From positions 1 to 43,191 of the IMG/VR virus record IMGVR_UViG_3300043788_000058: DNA of 43,191 bases; one strand, given 5' to 3'. The position numbers were made by a program, and so were the translations under genes. This document shows, one piece after another, positions 18,243 through 25,724 of this stretch (position 1 is its first letter; every line of letters begins with the position of its first letter). Source of the stretch: a virus. Under the pieces are notes generated by a model, which was not told the DNA's origin, did not search any database, and saw nothing but the letters and a program-made list of their open reading frames with translations.

Positions 18243-18647
18243 TTAGCTCGCTGGCGTGAAGGCTGTAATCAGCCCGTTGTTAACAACAACACTCCCGGTG
18301 CTGCCGCCGGTCGTGATCTTGGCAAGCACGAACGTCCCACTGACGCCGCCGCTCGGCCCGTAGGGGCCGGTCGGGCCAGTCGCGCCCGTGCTCGTAGCGA
18401 TGCCCGGGAGACCGGTCGGTCCTGTTGGACCGGTTACCCCAGTTGAACCTGTTTTACCGGTAAATCCGGTCGGTCCGGTTGGGCCAGTCGAGCCCGGGCT
18501 CGGTCCCGTAGGACCAGTTGTTCCAGTGGGACCCGCGGCGCCGGTCGCGGCCGCGCCCGTAGGACCGATAACCCGGACTGGCTGGACCGGGATCGGCGGA
18601 AACGGGGTGCGCTGCACCTGCGGCACGAGGATACGTGTGACAGTCAT
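18243..18647 (-). CDS. Short collagen-like fibre, 134 aa
   Basis: Starts [20 protein letters not shown] with an N-terminal VRVIGPTG attachment-like peptide shared with the two fibres downstream. A Gly-X-Thr stalk (about residues 29-100) and a small C-terminal beta segment ([14 protein letters not shown]) follow. Compared with its neighbours it lacks a large tip domain, so it may act as a spacer or support fibre, or form mixed trimers. The ATG overlaps the stop of the 18647-19027 gene (TAATG arrangement). Confidence 0.8.
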   Translation of the reverse strand: MTVTRILVPQVQRTPFPPIPVQPVRVIGPTGAAATGAAGPTGTTGPTGPSPGSTGPTGPTGFTGKTGSTGVTGPTGPTGLPGIATSTGATGPTGPYGPSGGVSGTFVLAKITTGGSTGSVVVNNGLITAFTPAS

Positions 18648-19027
18648 TAGCTTGGTCCCACCGTGACACCTTGCTTCACGTCAATGGTACCGTACATGAG
18701 CCCGTCGGTTTGACCCGTGGTACTATTGACCATGATCAGGTCATAGACATACTTCCCAACAGGAAGCGCCGTGCGGATCGCGCCGTCGGCGACGTTCATC
18801 TGAAGGATGCGGTTGATCGGGTCATCCACAAGAATGGTATTGGAGAGGCTCGATAGCGCAAGCAGCGGCACCGTGTCGATGTCATGCACCTGCACGTTCA
18901 AATAGAAGTTCATGCCGGTGAAATTCCACGTCTGGTCATCAAGCTGCCCAAACTGAAAGGCATCATCCCACCAGACGTTGTTGTCGATTTCGATATCGAC
19001 GCGCGTAAGCGGACGCTTCCCGATCAT
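18647..19027 (-). CDS. Ig-like / baseplate-fibre-adaptor-type protein, 126 aa
   Basis: The start is placed at the ATG at 19027 with GGAGG seven bases upstream; the longer frame overlaps the preceding gene. The product is all-beta: an opening acidic strand pair ([18 protein letters not shown]), a central [16 protein letters not shown] strand and an ending [14 protein letters not shown], then [12 protein letters not shown]. This order (an ...FxLxVQVxD... strand, then ...LPxGxYxYDL...) matches small phage proteins that link fibres or upper baseplate pieces to the tail. It sits exactly between the fibre genes and the adaptor genes, which fits. Confidence 0.6.
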   Translation of the reverse strand: MIGKRPLTRVDIEIDNNVWWDDAFQFGQLDDQTWNFTGMNFYLNVQVHDIDTVPLLALSSLSNTILVDDPINRILQMNVADGAIRTALPVGKYVYDLIMVNSTTGQTDGLMYGTIDVKQGVTVGPS

Positions 19028-19028
19028 G

Positions 19029-19811
19029 TTAGAACCTCCGGTCACTGCCCATCCACAGACCGCCGCGCTGGCTAGACGTGCGGAACTGCTGCGGGAAGGC
19101 CCATGCGCTGGCGCCAAACGTATTCTGTTTCAGGGCACGAACGCGGGCGATATTGACACCTTGTCGAAACAAGCCGTAATTGATCTTGCCGAGGTTGAGG
19201 TCCGAATAGGGACGATCAGCCTGTAGCTGCATCTTACCCTTGATGCCGGCAAGTAGCCACGTTTCATATGTGCGCACCACCCAATACGGCACGTGAGGAA
19301 GATCAGTACCCTCAGGGATACGCACGTTCTTGATCACCGTCGCATACACCGAGATCGCGTTGCTGGGCGCATGGTACAGGGTGAGGATCGGCGGAATAGG
19401 CATGTGGCCACGCCACGGCTGACGCGTGGTCGGTTCGATTACACTCGCGAGCCCAATAATCTCGCCCTTGGGAAAGGGCTCAAACAAGCTCTGCGGGTTA
19501 CCGGGCTCCAGCCAGTATTCCTGTACGGACGCTTGCAGGATACCGGGGATCGCCTCAAGCCAACAAGAACTGTCGTTGAAGAACTCGTGAAATACTTCGT
19601 ACATCACCGTGCGGATCGCCGCGTCGCTGGCGCCAAGCAGTTCAGTGCGCGCGCGATTATAGAGATACTCGACGTGCGCCTTCAAATTCACAGCACCCGT
19701 CGGCCCGGTCGCGCCAGTGGTACCGAAAAACGCCGGCCCTGTTACCGCGCCGGTAACACCCAAGAACGTACCTGTCGTGCCGGTAGGCCCCGGCTGCCAA
19801 AACTCTTGCAT
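19029..19811 (-). CDS. Head-tail adaptor / tail tube-type protein with short collagen-like N-terminus
   Basis: The 260-residue protein begins with a 40-residue collagen-like leader (QPGPTGTTG, then [10 protein letters not shown]). A helical and beta domain follows (HVEYLYNRARTELLGASDAAIR, later WVVRTYETWLLAGIKGKMQ and PYSDLNLGKINYGLFRQGVN). The latter pattern (a Trp-rich helix, then gKPwSnl..a..y..F..Gi..AR) resembles adaptors encoded just after the capsid gene in podovirus-like phages. A collagen-like leader on an adaptor is odd. A perfect palindrome at 19741-19757 falls in the leader, about 18 codons from the start. Confidence 0.65.
   Translation of the reverse strand: MQEFWQPGPTGTTGTFLGVTGAVTGPAFFGTTGATGPTGAVNLKAHVEYLYNRARTELLGASDAAIRTVMYEVFHEFFNDSSCWLEAIPGILQASVQEYWLEPGNPQSLFEPFPKGEIIGLASVIEPTTRQPWRGHMPIPPILTLYHAPSNAISVYATVIKNVRIPEGTDLPHVPYWVVRTYETWLLAGIKGKMQLQADRPYSDLNLGKINYGLFRQGVNIARVRALKQNTFGASAWAFPQQFRTSSQRGGLWMGSDRRF
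19741..19757. promoter_or_regulatory. Dispersed palindrome, perfect copy
   Basis: GTTACCG-CGC-CGGTAAC, 54 bases inside the 19029-19811 gene, encoding V-T-G-A-V-T within a collagen-like leader. Confidence 0.85.
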
Positions 19812-19813
19812 CG

Positions 19814-20233
19814 TTACACCTTAGGCGGCTGCTTGCCGGCCGTCGCGCGCTTCGCAAGGAGCCGGTTCTCCATAGACTGAATGAACCCGGTCGCGCGTTC
19901 GTCCTCGATATCCTCTTGGTCCCGCGACAACGCGTGCCCAACAATTCCGTCGATAATCGCCTGTCGAAAGCCTTGCTCAATAGGCACAAATGCATCCCAT
20001 GTCGGGTTTGTCTTGTCCTCAGTCGGAGTGGCGTCTTCGTCATCCTGCCACTGATACTGCGGCACATTGTCGAGGTCATCCATGAACAAGTCTGGTCGCA
20101 TACGGCGCGCATCAAGGAGCGTGAGGTTGAGCGACCGCACGAGACTGTGAGTACTGTATCGATAGGGTTCGATCCGATCCTGCAAGAGCGTACGCGCATC
20201 GCGCAGGTAGTCGCCCACAACGAGGAAGGCCAT
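19814..20233 (-). CDS. Head-tail connector-type protein, 139 aa
   Basis: The start is taken at the ATG at 20233-20231 (MAFLVVGDYLRDAR) because GGAG lies upstream; an ATG four codons earlier at 20245 is the alternative. The product is helical: LNLTLLDARRMRPDLFMDDL, then a later GFRQAIIDGIVGHALSRDQEDIEDERATGF. The layout (R.RPD.f near the middle and ALsRD.e...n...A..f toward the end) is that of small adaptor proteins encoded next to the capsid gene. It lies between the capsid gene and the next adaptor in the same operon. Confidence 0.6.
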   Translation of the reverse strand: MAFLVVGDYLRDARTLLQDRIEPYRYSTHSLVRSLNLTLLDARRMRPDLFMDDLDNVPQYQWQDDEDATPTEDKTNPTWDAFVPIEQGFRQAIIDGIVGHALSRDQEDIEDERATGFIQSMENRLLAKRATAGKQPPKV

Positions 20234-20251
20234 GTCGCACTCCATACAGAA

Positions 20252-20280
20252 AGGCCGGCAGAGCGTAGCCCTACCGGCCT
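20252..20280 (-). terminator. Intrinsic terminator after major capsid gene
   Basis: Read leftwards, an extended hairpin with up to 13 pairs (AGGCCGG...CCGGCCT, two wobble pairs, loop TAC) is followed by TTTCT. It lies 25 bases after the capsid stop and just before the connector gene. It may lower expression of downstream genes relative to the capsid gene. Confidence 0.75.
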
Positions 20281-20304
20281 AACTAATCGTTACCGTGTCA
20301 GCTA

Positions 20305-21321
20305 TTAGCTGCCGGGGGTGACCTGCGCCTGTACGAGGGCACGACCGTCCACGACCTGATAGCCGTAAACTTGGAGCCCGCGGAGGATTTGGCCGAAGGT
20401 CAGTTCGGACCGGAGCGTCTCGACCTTGCTGATCTGGCTCGCGAACGTCAGACCGTGGGCATGACCAGCGTAGATCGGCCACTCACCGGGCTGGAAGTGC
20501 ACGTTGTCCGAACTGTTGTTCGGAAGCAGGTTCGAGATATAGATGGTGAACCGATCCACCATCCCGAGGCGGCCGTTGCGGAGCATCGACACGCTATCGC
20601 CCGACAGGTACGCCTGACGGAGTTCGGACTGCTTGATCATGCGACCAGCCCACGCCGGCATGACGACCCAACGGCCGACCTCCGGGATGTTCTGCTCGTC
20701 AAGCGTCTGACCCATGCGCATGAGAAGGTCGAGAAGCTCGACTTCACCCGACGCCGGGTCACGCGCGACAACCGACAGAGGCGAGCCGGTGACGCCGAGG
20801 TTGATGGTGCCAGTGATGGCGCCCGCCGCGATACCCTGATTGGCGGCGACCATCTGGCCGCTGATGCCGTCGAGAACGTCGCTATCGACCGCGATCTTCA
20901 ACTGCTGGGCGGCGTCATCCGACCACATGGACAGAATGTTCAGATCGGACTGAATTTCCATCACGTCGTCAAGGATCAGCGAGAACAGCTTGCCGTTGCC
21001 GATGTACAGTTCGACGGTTCCGCCGGACGGACGATCGAGCGGAAGCAATTCGTCCGCCGAATAGTTGTGGATGGTGATGGTCGGCTTCGTGCGAATTTTC
21101 ACACGATCGCCCTTGTTCTTGATTTCGCCCTCGTAATCGGTGTTCGAGATTGCGGCCAACACAGTGCTCGCGTAGAACTTCTCCACAAGCTTGCCAGACC
21201 AGATTTCCGGGATAAACCCGGTGGCCTGCAACGTGTTGGCTACGCCACCGTTGGGGTAGATATCGCCCGCTGCCGATCCGGAAACGGAGGCAATGGGAAA
21301 TGCACCAGACGGGATAGACAT
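20305..21321 (-). CDS. Major capsid protein, 338 aa
   Basis: The region FIPEIWSGKLVEKFYASTVL, the following DYEGEIKNKGDRVKIRT, and the later VMPAWAGRMIKQSELRQ are typical of HK97-fold coat proteins of the podovirus-type group with an upstream scaffold gene (P22- or N4-gp56-like; I cannot separate these by eye). AGGGG precedes the start. Scaffold upstream, terminator and connector genes downstream, and portal further upstream give the standard head-gene order. No N-terminal delta domain or protease is seen, consistent with use of a separate scaffold. Confidence 0.88.
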   Translation of the reverse strand: MSIPSGAFPIASVSGSAAGDIYPNGGVANTLQATGFIPEIWSGKLVEKFYASTVLAAISNTDYEGEIKNKGDRVKIRTKPTITIHNYSADELLPLDRPSGGTVELYIGNGKLFSLILDDVMEIQSDLNILSMWSDDAAQQLKIAVDSDVLDGISGQMVAANQGIAAGAITGTINLGVTGSPLSVVARDPASGEVELLDLLMRMGQTLDEQNIPEVGRWVVMPAWAGRMIKQSELRQAYLSGDSVSMLRNGRLGMVDRFTIYISNLLPNNSSDNVHFQPGEWPIYAGHAHGLTFASQISKVETLRSELTFGQILRGLQVYGYQVVDGRALVQAQVTPGS

Positions 21322-21361
21322 GATAGTCCCCTATCAAGTTTGGGGACACCATGTCCCCGGG

Positions 21362-22471
21362 TTAACGAATGCGGCCAGTACGCTGGCACTCGAAGATGAT
21401 CGCCTGATCATTGAGATAGTCCTGCTGGCGGCCGTTATAGACGCCACGTCGGACATTAGCGAAGAAATCTTTGATCTGACCGCGTGTGATCCAGATCGGC
21501 TCCGAAGCGGACGCGCTCGGTTGGGCACCGACGGCCGGCTTGGCATGCCCGGGGGCTGCGAGCGCACTTAGCTCTAAGGCCGGGGGAGACGGCGCGGCTG
21601 AAAGCGGCGGCGGCATACCCGGTCCAAATTCAGTGGACCCCGTGGCTTCTTCCTCTGCGAGGAAGCCTTTGAAGAAGGACACAACCCGGGCGGCGTCTGC
21701 GGCCCTATGTGCGTCCATCAGCAATTCCTTACGTATACGACCCGAGTAAACATCACGTAAAGACAGCCAAGCCTTGAAACGCGGGCTTATGTTGATCGCG
21801 AGCCAATTTGGAACCTCGCGGTCCAGCGACATATTGACGCTATCAAGCGCCGTCCGGCGGATACGATGTTCGAGCCGAGCGTTACGTTCCTCAAGCTCGG
21901 CGATCTTCGGACTGACCGCCTGCAAGGCGGCGCGTTGCGCCACATTCAACAGGTCCTCGCCATAGGTGCTCACGTCTTCCGGCGTCAACAGCGGGGTCGG
22001 CGTGCGCGGCGGGATGGAGGGAGCCGATGGAGGGACAGTCTGCCGACTGGTCTGCGTCTGCACAAGCTCGGCGCCGATCTCGTTCAAGCTCGACTGGAGC
22101 GACGTAATGGTCTCCTGCGACTGACGATAACGCCCCTCCATGGACTTCGCATGGTGCGCCCACTGCTCAGGGGTCCAGTTCGCGCGCGGGTCCGCCGCGG
22201 GCTGCGGCTCAGGAGCCGGCGTGGGCGGTGTGGGCTGCGGCTGGGGAACGGGCTGTGGCGCCGGGGGCTGCGGCGTCGTAGGCTGCGGCTGGGGAACGGG
22301 CTGTGGCGCTGGGGACGGCGTAGATTGTGCGTACACCTGTTTGTGACGCGCTTCTGCCTGCGTTACCGCGGCGGTAACACGAGCGGGCAGCACAACATTT
22401 GGATCAACCGCAGCGCGCTGCATGCCGCGGCTATCCGTCTCAATCGAGAGCGGCTTCAACTCATCAGCCAT
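21362..22471 (-). CDS. Capsid scaffolding protein, 369 aa
   Basis: Located directly upstream of the capsid gene, with AGGAG before the start. Residues 50-95 are a Pro/Gln repeat (PAPQPVPQPQPT twice). A coiled-coil middle follows (about 110-215: EGRYRQSQETITSLQSSLNE and PKIAELEERNARLEHRIRR), then an acidic region. The C-terminal helix-turn-helix-like end (ITRGQIKDFFANVRRGVYNG, then AIIFECQRTGRI) matches the basic coat-binding tail of phage scaffolds. A perfect palindrome occurs at codons 32-37. Confidence 0.8.
   Translation of the reverse strand: MADELKPLSIETDSRGMQRAAVDPNVVLPARVTAAVTQAEARHKQVYAQSTPSPAPQPVPQPQPTTPQPPAPQPVPQPQPTPPTPAPEPQPAADPRANWTPEQWAHHAKSMEGRYRQSQETITSLQSSLNEIGAELVQTQTSRQTVPPSAPSIPPRTPTPLLTPEDVSTYGEDLLNVAQRAALQAVSPKIAELEERNARLEHRIRRTALDSVNMSLDREVPNWLAINISPRFKAWLSLRDVYSGRIRKELLMDAHRAADAARVVSFFKGFLAEEEATGSTEFGPGMPPPLSAAPSPPALELSALAAPGHAKPAVGAQPSASASEPIWITRGQIKDFFANVRRGVYNGRQQDYLNDQAIIFECQRTGRIR
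22362..22378. promoter_or_regulatory. Dispersed palindrome, perfect copy
   Basis: GTTACCG-CGG-CGGTAAC near the 5' end of the scaffold gene, 93 bases from the start, encoding V-T-A-A-V-T. Confidence 0.85.
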
Positions 22472-22489
22472 GATACACTCCTATTCCGG

Positions 22490-22747
22490 CTACGGCGCAT
22501 ACGGCGTAGGCGGTAGTGGGGTAGCTAGCGTCGGCTGCTTCGGATCGAGGTTCTGGAAGGTGTGCTGGAGAGCTTTGCACGCTCTCGCGAACCCCTTCGC
22601 TTCCAAAATCCGATCAGCGTCCGCTTCGGTTACGGCATCCACGGCTTCAGCCGTGTATTCCGCAAAAGCATCAAAGAACTCTTTCCACTCTATAGGCGCA
22701 ACGGCGCGTAGGTGGCGACAGGCTTCCTTGAACTGATTGGTCTGCAT
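22490..22747 (-). CDS. Small helical head-region protein, 85 aa
   Basis: A small acidic helical protein (CRHLRAVAPIEWKEFFDAFAE, then ILEAKGFARACKALQH) with a Pro-rich end. AAGGA precedes the start, and the ATG overlaps the preceding stop as TAATG. Proteins of this size and composition are often encoded between portal and scaffold in podovirus-like phages. I cannot assign a function. Confidence 0.65.
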   Translation of the reverse strand: MQTNQFKEACRHLRAVAPIEWKEFFDAFAEYTAEAVDAVTEADADRILEAKGFARACKALQHTFQNLDPKQPTLATPLPPTPYAP

Positions 22748-22986
22748 TAGACCGGTCCTTGCGATTGCCCCGGGCTAGGCACATTCCCGTCGAGCGGCGA
22801 AGCCCCCATAGGGGCGGGCGCCGGCGTGGGCATGGGGCTAGTCTTGGCATAGTTGTTCATGCTCGGTGCGTCAGCCGTAAGCGGGCCGGGCCGAGGTTGC
22901 GGGAACGGCGCGGAGCCCTTCCCCTTATGAACCGTGATCGAGCCGTGACGGCCGATCGGCGTGAGGTTCTTTTTGAGCGGGCCCAT
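22747..22986 (-). CDS. Small Pro-rich protein, 79 aa
   Basis: The N-terminus is basic (MGPLKKNLTPIGRHGSITVHKGKG); the remainder is a Pro/Ala/Ser-rich, probably unstructured chain. GGGAGA precedes the start, and TAATG couplings join it to both neighbours. It is a likely minor virion protein; no family recognised. Confidence 0.55.
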   Translation of the reverse strand: MGPLKKNLTPIGRHGSITVHKGKGSAPFPQPRPGPLTADAPSMNNYAKTSPMPTPAPAPMGASPLDGNVPSPGQSQGPV

Positions 22987-23219
22987 TAAGTCTCTCCCGT
23001 AAAACCGGTATTCCCGGTGCTCAACGTGCCTTCCGAGGGACCTTGTTCGGCCGCCATTTCGGGCTTGGAATAGTCGCGCCTACTCACCGAAATGTGCGGG
23101 AACCGAGTAGGTGGCCGCACTGACTTCTGGAACCGTACATTCTCCCCCGCAACCGCGCGGGGCTGCGGAACCTTCGGCACCCCGCCGATACGAGGCGCTT
23201 TGGTGGAAAAGGCAGCCAT
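22986..23219 (-). CDS. Small basic protein ending in a collagen-like triplet run
   Basis: A 77-residue basic protein (MAAFSTKAPRIGGVPKVPQP) whose C-terminus reads LSTGNTGFTGET, three Gly-X-Thr-like triplets. It is joined to neighbours by TAATG-type overlaps with no clear Shine-Dalgarno of its own, so translation probably depends on the upstream gene. No recognised domain. Confidence 0.55.
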   Translation of the reverse strand: MAAFSTKAPRIGGVPKVPQPRAVAGENVRFQKSVRPPTRFPHISVSRRDYSKPEMAAEQGPSEGTLSTGNTGFTGET

Positions 23220-23557
23220 TAGCGGGCGCTGGTAATCCCAGCGCGCGCAGGGACGGAGCCCTGATAGCCGAACATCTTCGTGGAACCGCCGGCCGCGAAC
23301 TTTTCACCCTCACCGCTGGTGCCAGTGTCGTGACGCGTGGTGCCGGGCTTCTGCTCGTCCGCGTTTTGCTCGCCGAACATATGATTGGAATGGCCGCCCT
23401 CCGCAAAGGTGGCGTCCTTCCCGCCGACGGCATTGCCCTCGGCCTTGCCCTTCGGCAGCTTGTAGCCTGCGCTACCGGACTTCGAGCCGGAACCCGAGTG
23501 GACGTTATCGCCCGCCCCGTAGCCGCCCTCGCCGCCCTTACCCTTTTCGCTGTCCAT
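23219..23557 (-). CDS. Conserved small phage protein with FAxGG-HMFG repeats, 112 aa
   Basis: The start is placed at the ATG at 23557 with AGGAG seven bases upstream. A Gly/Lys/Ser-rich first half is followed by two related units: ATFAEGGHSNHMFGEQNADE with PGTTRHDTGT, and EKFAAGGSTKMFGYQGSVPA with AGITSAR. I recognise this two-unit FAxGG...MFGxQ...GxT arrangement from small, uncharacterised proteins in phage head regions. It is the clearest member of a motif family that recurs across this window. Confidence 0.7.
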   Translation of the reverse strand: MDSEKGKGGEGGYGAGDNVHSGSGSKSGSAGYKLPKGKAEGNAVGGKDATFAEGGHSNHMFGEQNADEQKPGTTRHDTGTSGEGEKFAAGGSTKMFGYQGSVPARAGITSAR

Positions 23558-23575
23558 GGGAGTGCTCCTGTGAAT

Positions 23576-23598
23576 GAACATGGGCTAAGCCCACGTTC
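23576..23598 (-). other. Hairpin between cassette and head genes
   Basis: A 10-bp stem (one wobble) with loop TAA lies in the 70-base gap after the methyltransferase stop, ending a few bases before the Shine-Dalgarno of the 23219-23557 gene. There is no following T-run. It could be a weak terminator, a processing site or a translation-control hairpin. Confidence 0.45.
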
Positions 23599-23627
23599 AC
23601 AGGTAGCACCCGGAAGTTAATAAATAG

Positions 23628-24254
23628 CTAGCGTGGAGCCGCCACAACGGCTGCGTCTCGACGCACAATGAACAACCACTCGTGCGGTTGCACCTTCCAC
23701 CCAAGACCGCCTTCAATCTTGCGATACTCAAACTTGTAGCCGGGTGGGACCGCCTCGTATAGACGAAAACGGCCATTATCAAATGGCGGGCCGCCGGCGC
23801 CGAGGTCCTCGACCACATAGATGCCGCCGGGCATCAGCTTCGGCAGAAGGGTCTGAAGGGAGACCACTTGGTGGTCTCGTTCGTGCGATCCATCGTCAAT
23901 GATGATATCGAACAAGGGCCAATCAGCAGTCGCCTTGATCAGGTCGCTCGGACTGTTCTGGTCAGCCATTCGGATTGTAATCCGCTCGTCCCCCCATCGC
24001 AGACATTTCGCGTCGGTATCCAACCCTAGTATCTGAGCGTTCGGGAAATATTCACGCCACATACGCAGACTAGAGCCCGCATTGACGCCAATTTCCAACA
24101 GGTTCTGAACTAAATCGCGTCGATCCTCGAACAATTCATGGTAGTGTGGCGTGTAATTGTGACAGGTGTCGCTGTCGCCACCACCATACCGGAAATGCTC
24201 GCCGCCTTTATCGGTCTCATGTTTACGCGCGAGCGCACATAGCGGCGTCATCAT
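23628..24254 (-). CDS. SAM-dependent O-methyltransferase (CmcI/TylF-like)
   Basis: The 208-residue protein has the class I methyltransferase layout: an N-terminal HETDKGG...HNYTPHYHELF region, motif I LEIGVNAGSS at 53-62, an acidic residue after strand two (LDTD, 78-81), the IIDDGSHERDH signature at 118-128 with metal-binding type acidic and His residues, and PGGIYVVEDL at 142-151. This is the pattern of CmcI and macrocin/mycinamicin sugar O-methyltransferases. AGGAGG precedes the start. It closes a co-directional cassette with putative glycosyltransferases, so methylation of a sugar on virion fibres or on host glycans is the likely job. Confidence 0.8.
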   Translation of the reverse strand: MMTPLCALARKHETDKGGEHFRYGGGDSDTCHNYTPHYHELFEDRRDLVQNLLEIGVNAGSSLRMWREYFPNAQILGLDTDAKCLRWGDERITIRMADQNSPSDLIKATADWPLFDIIIDDGSHERDHQVVSLQTLLPKLMPGGIYVVEDLGAGGPPFDNGRFRLYEAVPPGYKFEYRKIEGGLGWKVQPHEWLFIVRRDAAVVAAPR

Positions 24255-24263
24255 GGCAGCCTC

Positions 24264-24974
24264 CTACTTGCTCCGGGCAAGACACAAATCTTGCACTGCT
24301 TTATCAGTACGTTGATCCTCGCGCGGCGCGAACAGAGCCCGCTTATTGGACCCAGTCGTCTCAGTGGCAGGCGAGAGATAATACATCGCAAGCGAGCGAC
24401 GATAGACCCCGGGCGGCAGGTGAAGGGGGCGGCTCATACCGTGCCACGCGTCAGGGGTCTCAAACATCACGAAGCGGTTACTCACCGGGAGAATTTCCTT
24501 GTAGAGCTTACCGGGCAGGTGCGGTTCGTCGCCCTTCTCCCACAACCCAAAATGGCCGCCCCATTCCGCCTGCCAATCGGGCGTCAAATATAAGATCGCA
24601 TTCAGCCGGCGAGCAAGACTAAGCTTTGGATGGCGGGCGTAATCCAAATGCGGATTAAGATTGCCCCCGTCACCGTGCAGGTGCCATCCACCACCATGAA
24701 GTCCGTAGTCGGGGAAAAGGTCCTCAATCCCTGTCAGTCGTGAACATATGCCTACCTGCTCGCCGCACATATCGGTGAAAAAATGATATGTCGCAGGACC
24801 GAATGCGTGCCAGTCAGCTAACGCTTTCTTTTTTTCCACCACATTGCTGTATGAAACCCATCGTGGATCATCAGCCGGGGGGACTTCGCTAAGAAGCCTA
24901 TTCAGAAGGGTCGGATGCAAATAGTCATCAATCACCCAATGACGAAACGGGTATAAGTCAAACGACATGTTCAT
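24264..24974 (-). CDS. 2OG-Fe(II) oxygenase, prolyl-hydroxylase-like
   Basis: The 236-residue protein has the iron and 2-oxoglutarate binding set in the right order: H109-x-D111 in NLNPHLDYARHP, a beta strand NAILYLTPDW, the distal His178 in DAWHGM, and Arg192/Arg193 in YRRSLAMYY for 2OG. The overall look is that of the Tpa1/SM-20 type proline 4-hydroxylase group. Its start overlaps the stop of the HtrL-like gene (ATGA). Substrate is unknown: candidates are residues in the collagen-like fibres or the sugar made by the cassette. Pro in these fibres is mainly in the X position, not the Y position used by animal collagen hydroxylases. Confidence 0.75.
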   Translation of the reverse strand: MNMSFDLYPFRHWVIDDYLHPTLLNRLLSEVPPADDPRWVSYSNVVEKKKALADWHAFGPATYHFFTDMCGEQVGICSRLTGIEDLFPDYGLHGGGWHLHGDGGNLNPHLDYARHPKLSLARRLNAILYLTPDWQAEWGGHFGLWEKGDEPHLPGKLYKEILPVSNRFVMFETPDAWHGMSRPLHLPPGVYRRSLAMYYLSPATETTGSNKRALFAPREDQRTDKAVQDLCLARSK

Positions 24975-25696
24975 GTCACGTCCTCCGGATAATTCGTGAA
25001 CTGGGTATAGCCATATTCGCCCTGATAGAAGCGAAACGGCAACTCGTCACGGGCTTCAACATGTCCCCAGATAGGGAGATCGCCCGGGATCGTATTCGTC
25101 CGCATGACAAACTTCCGAAGTTCCTGCTTGTACAAGTCCTCCAGCGCCGGCAAGAACCGCGTCGGCCAGATATGCACGGAGCCGCAGAACCGCCAATGCT
25201 GATCGTTATCAGCGATTGGATAGCGCGGCAAGATGCCGGGAAAAGGAATTGAGTTCACGGGAGGATGACGCCGGACTTTGTCGAAGAAGTCGGTGATATG
25301 GTGGGGTTCAACCTTCTCGCCACGCCACGCGCCCTGCTTCAAGACACCAGTATCAAGCCAGACCCACACGTCAACCTCGGGGTCTTCCACCGCGGCCATG
25401 CGCGCCCACGTCAACCGTTGGTGCTGCACATACTGACAACGCGCGTGCTCAACTGTGTTCGTGAACCGATCAGGCGCAGTCGGACAGTTAGGTCGCATGA
25501 TGCGCGGAAAGAACTCGCGCACCGCCCAGCATTCCGCAAACGGATAGTGATCAAAGAACCGCAGGTTCTTGTGCCCGATCGCTTCGCCCATCTGCGCAGC
25601 GTACGACCGAAACTTTTCTGCCGGCAAGCAAGACCCCTGCTCCGCAAGTGGCTGGAACCCAAGATCAACATACGCACAGACTGCCTTGACGCGCAT
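24971..25696 (-). CDS. HtrL/YibB-like putative glycosyltransferase A, 241 aa
   Basis: The start is set at the ATG at 25696 (MRVKAVCAYVDLGF) with GAGG six bases upstream; an earlier ATG at 25708 has a weaker site. A signature of the HtrL/YibB family is visible: QYVQHQRLTWARM (about 88-100), then VDVWVWLDTGVL (about 109-119), later HWRFCGSVHIWP and a terminal TQFTNYP. HtrL/YibB genes lie in enterobacterial LPS-core clusters and are thought to be glycosyltransferases, although activity is poorly documented. It is paralogous to the next gene: both share the QHxxxxW, VW-I/L-D-x-G and WRFCG blocks. Confidence 0.6.
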   Translation of the reverse strand: MRVKAVCAYVDLGFQPLAEQGSCLPAEKFRSYAAQMGEAIGHKNLRFFDHYPFAECWAVREFFPRIMRPNCPTAPDRFTNTVEHARCQYVQHQRLTWARMAAVEDPEVDVWVWLDTGVLKQGAWRGEKVEPHHITDFFDKVRRHPPVNSIPFPGILPRYPIADNDQHWRFCGSVHIWPTRFLPALEDLYKQELRKFVMRTNTIPGDLPIWGHVEARDELPFRFYQGEYGYTQFTNYPEDVT

Positions 25697-25724
25697 CACA
25701 GACCTCATGTCGAATTGTCCCCAC

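Noticed and set aside
20289-20295. Single half-site GTTACCG near the capsid terminator
   Set aside because: No second half-site lies at the 3- or 4-base spacing. A similar lone half lies at 42068-42074.
20371-21399. 342-residue plus-strand frame
   Set aside because: It is antisense to the capsid gene, has no ribosome binding site and is rich in Arg/His, as expected for a shadow.
24264-24974. Simple model of classical collagen 4-hydroxylation
   Set aside because: Pro occurs mostly in X of Gly-X-Y here, whereas animal collagen 4-hydroxylases act on Y-position Pro, so the substrate is left open.
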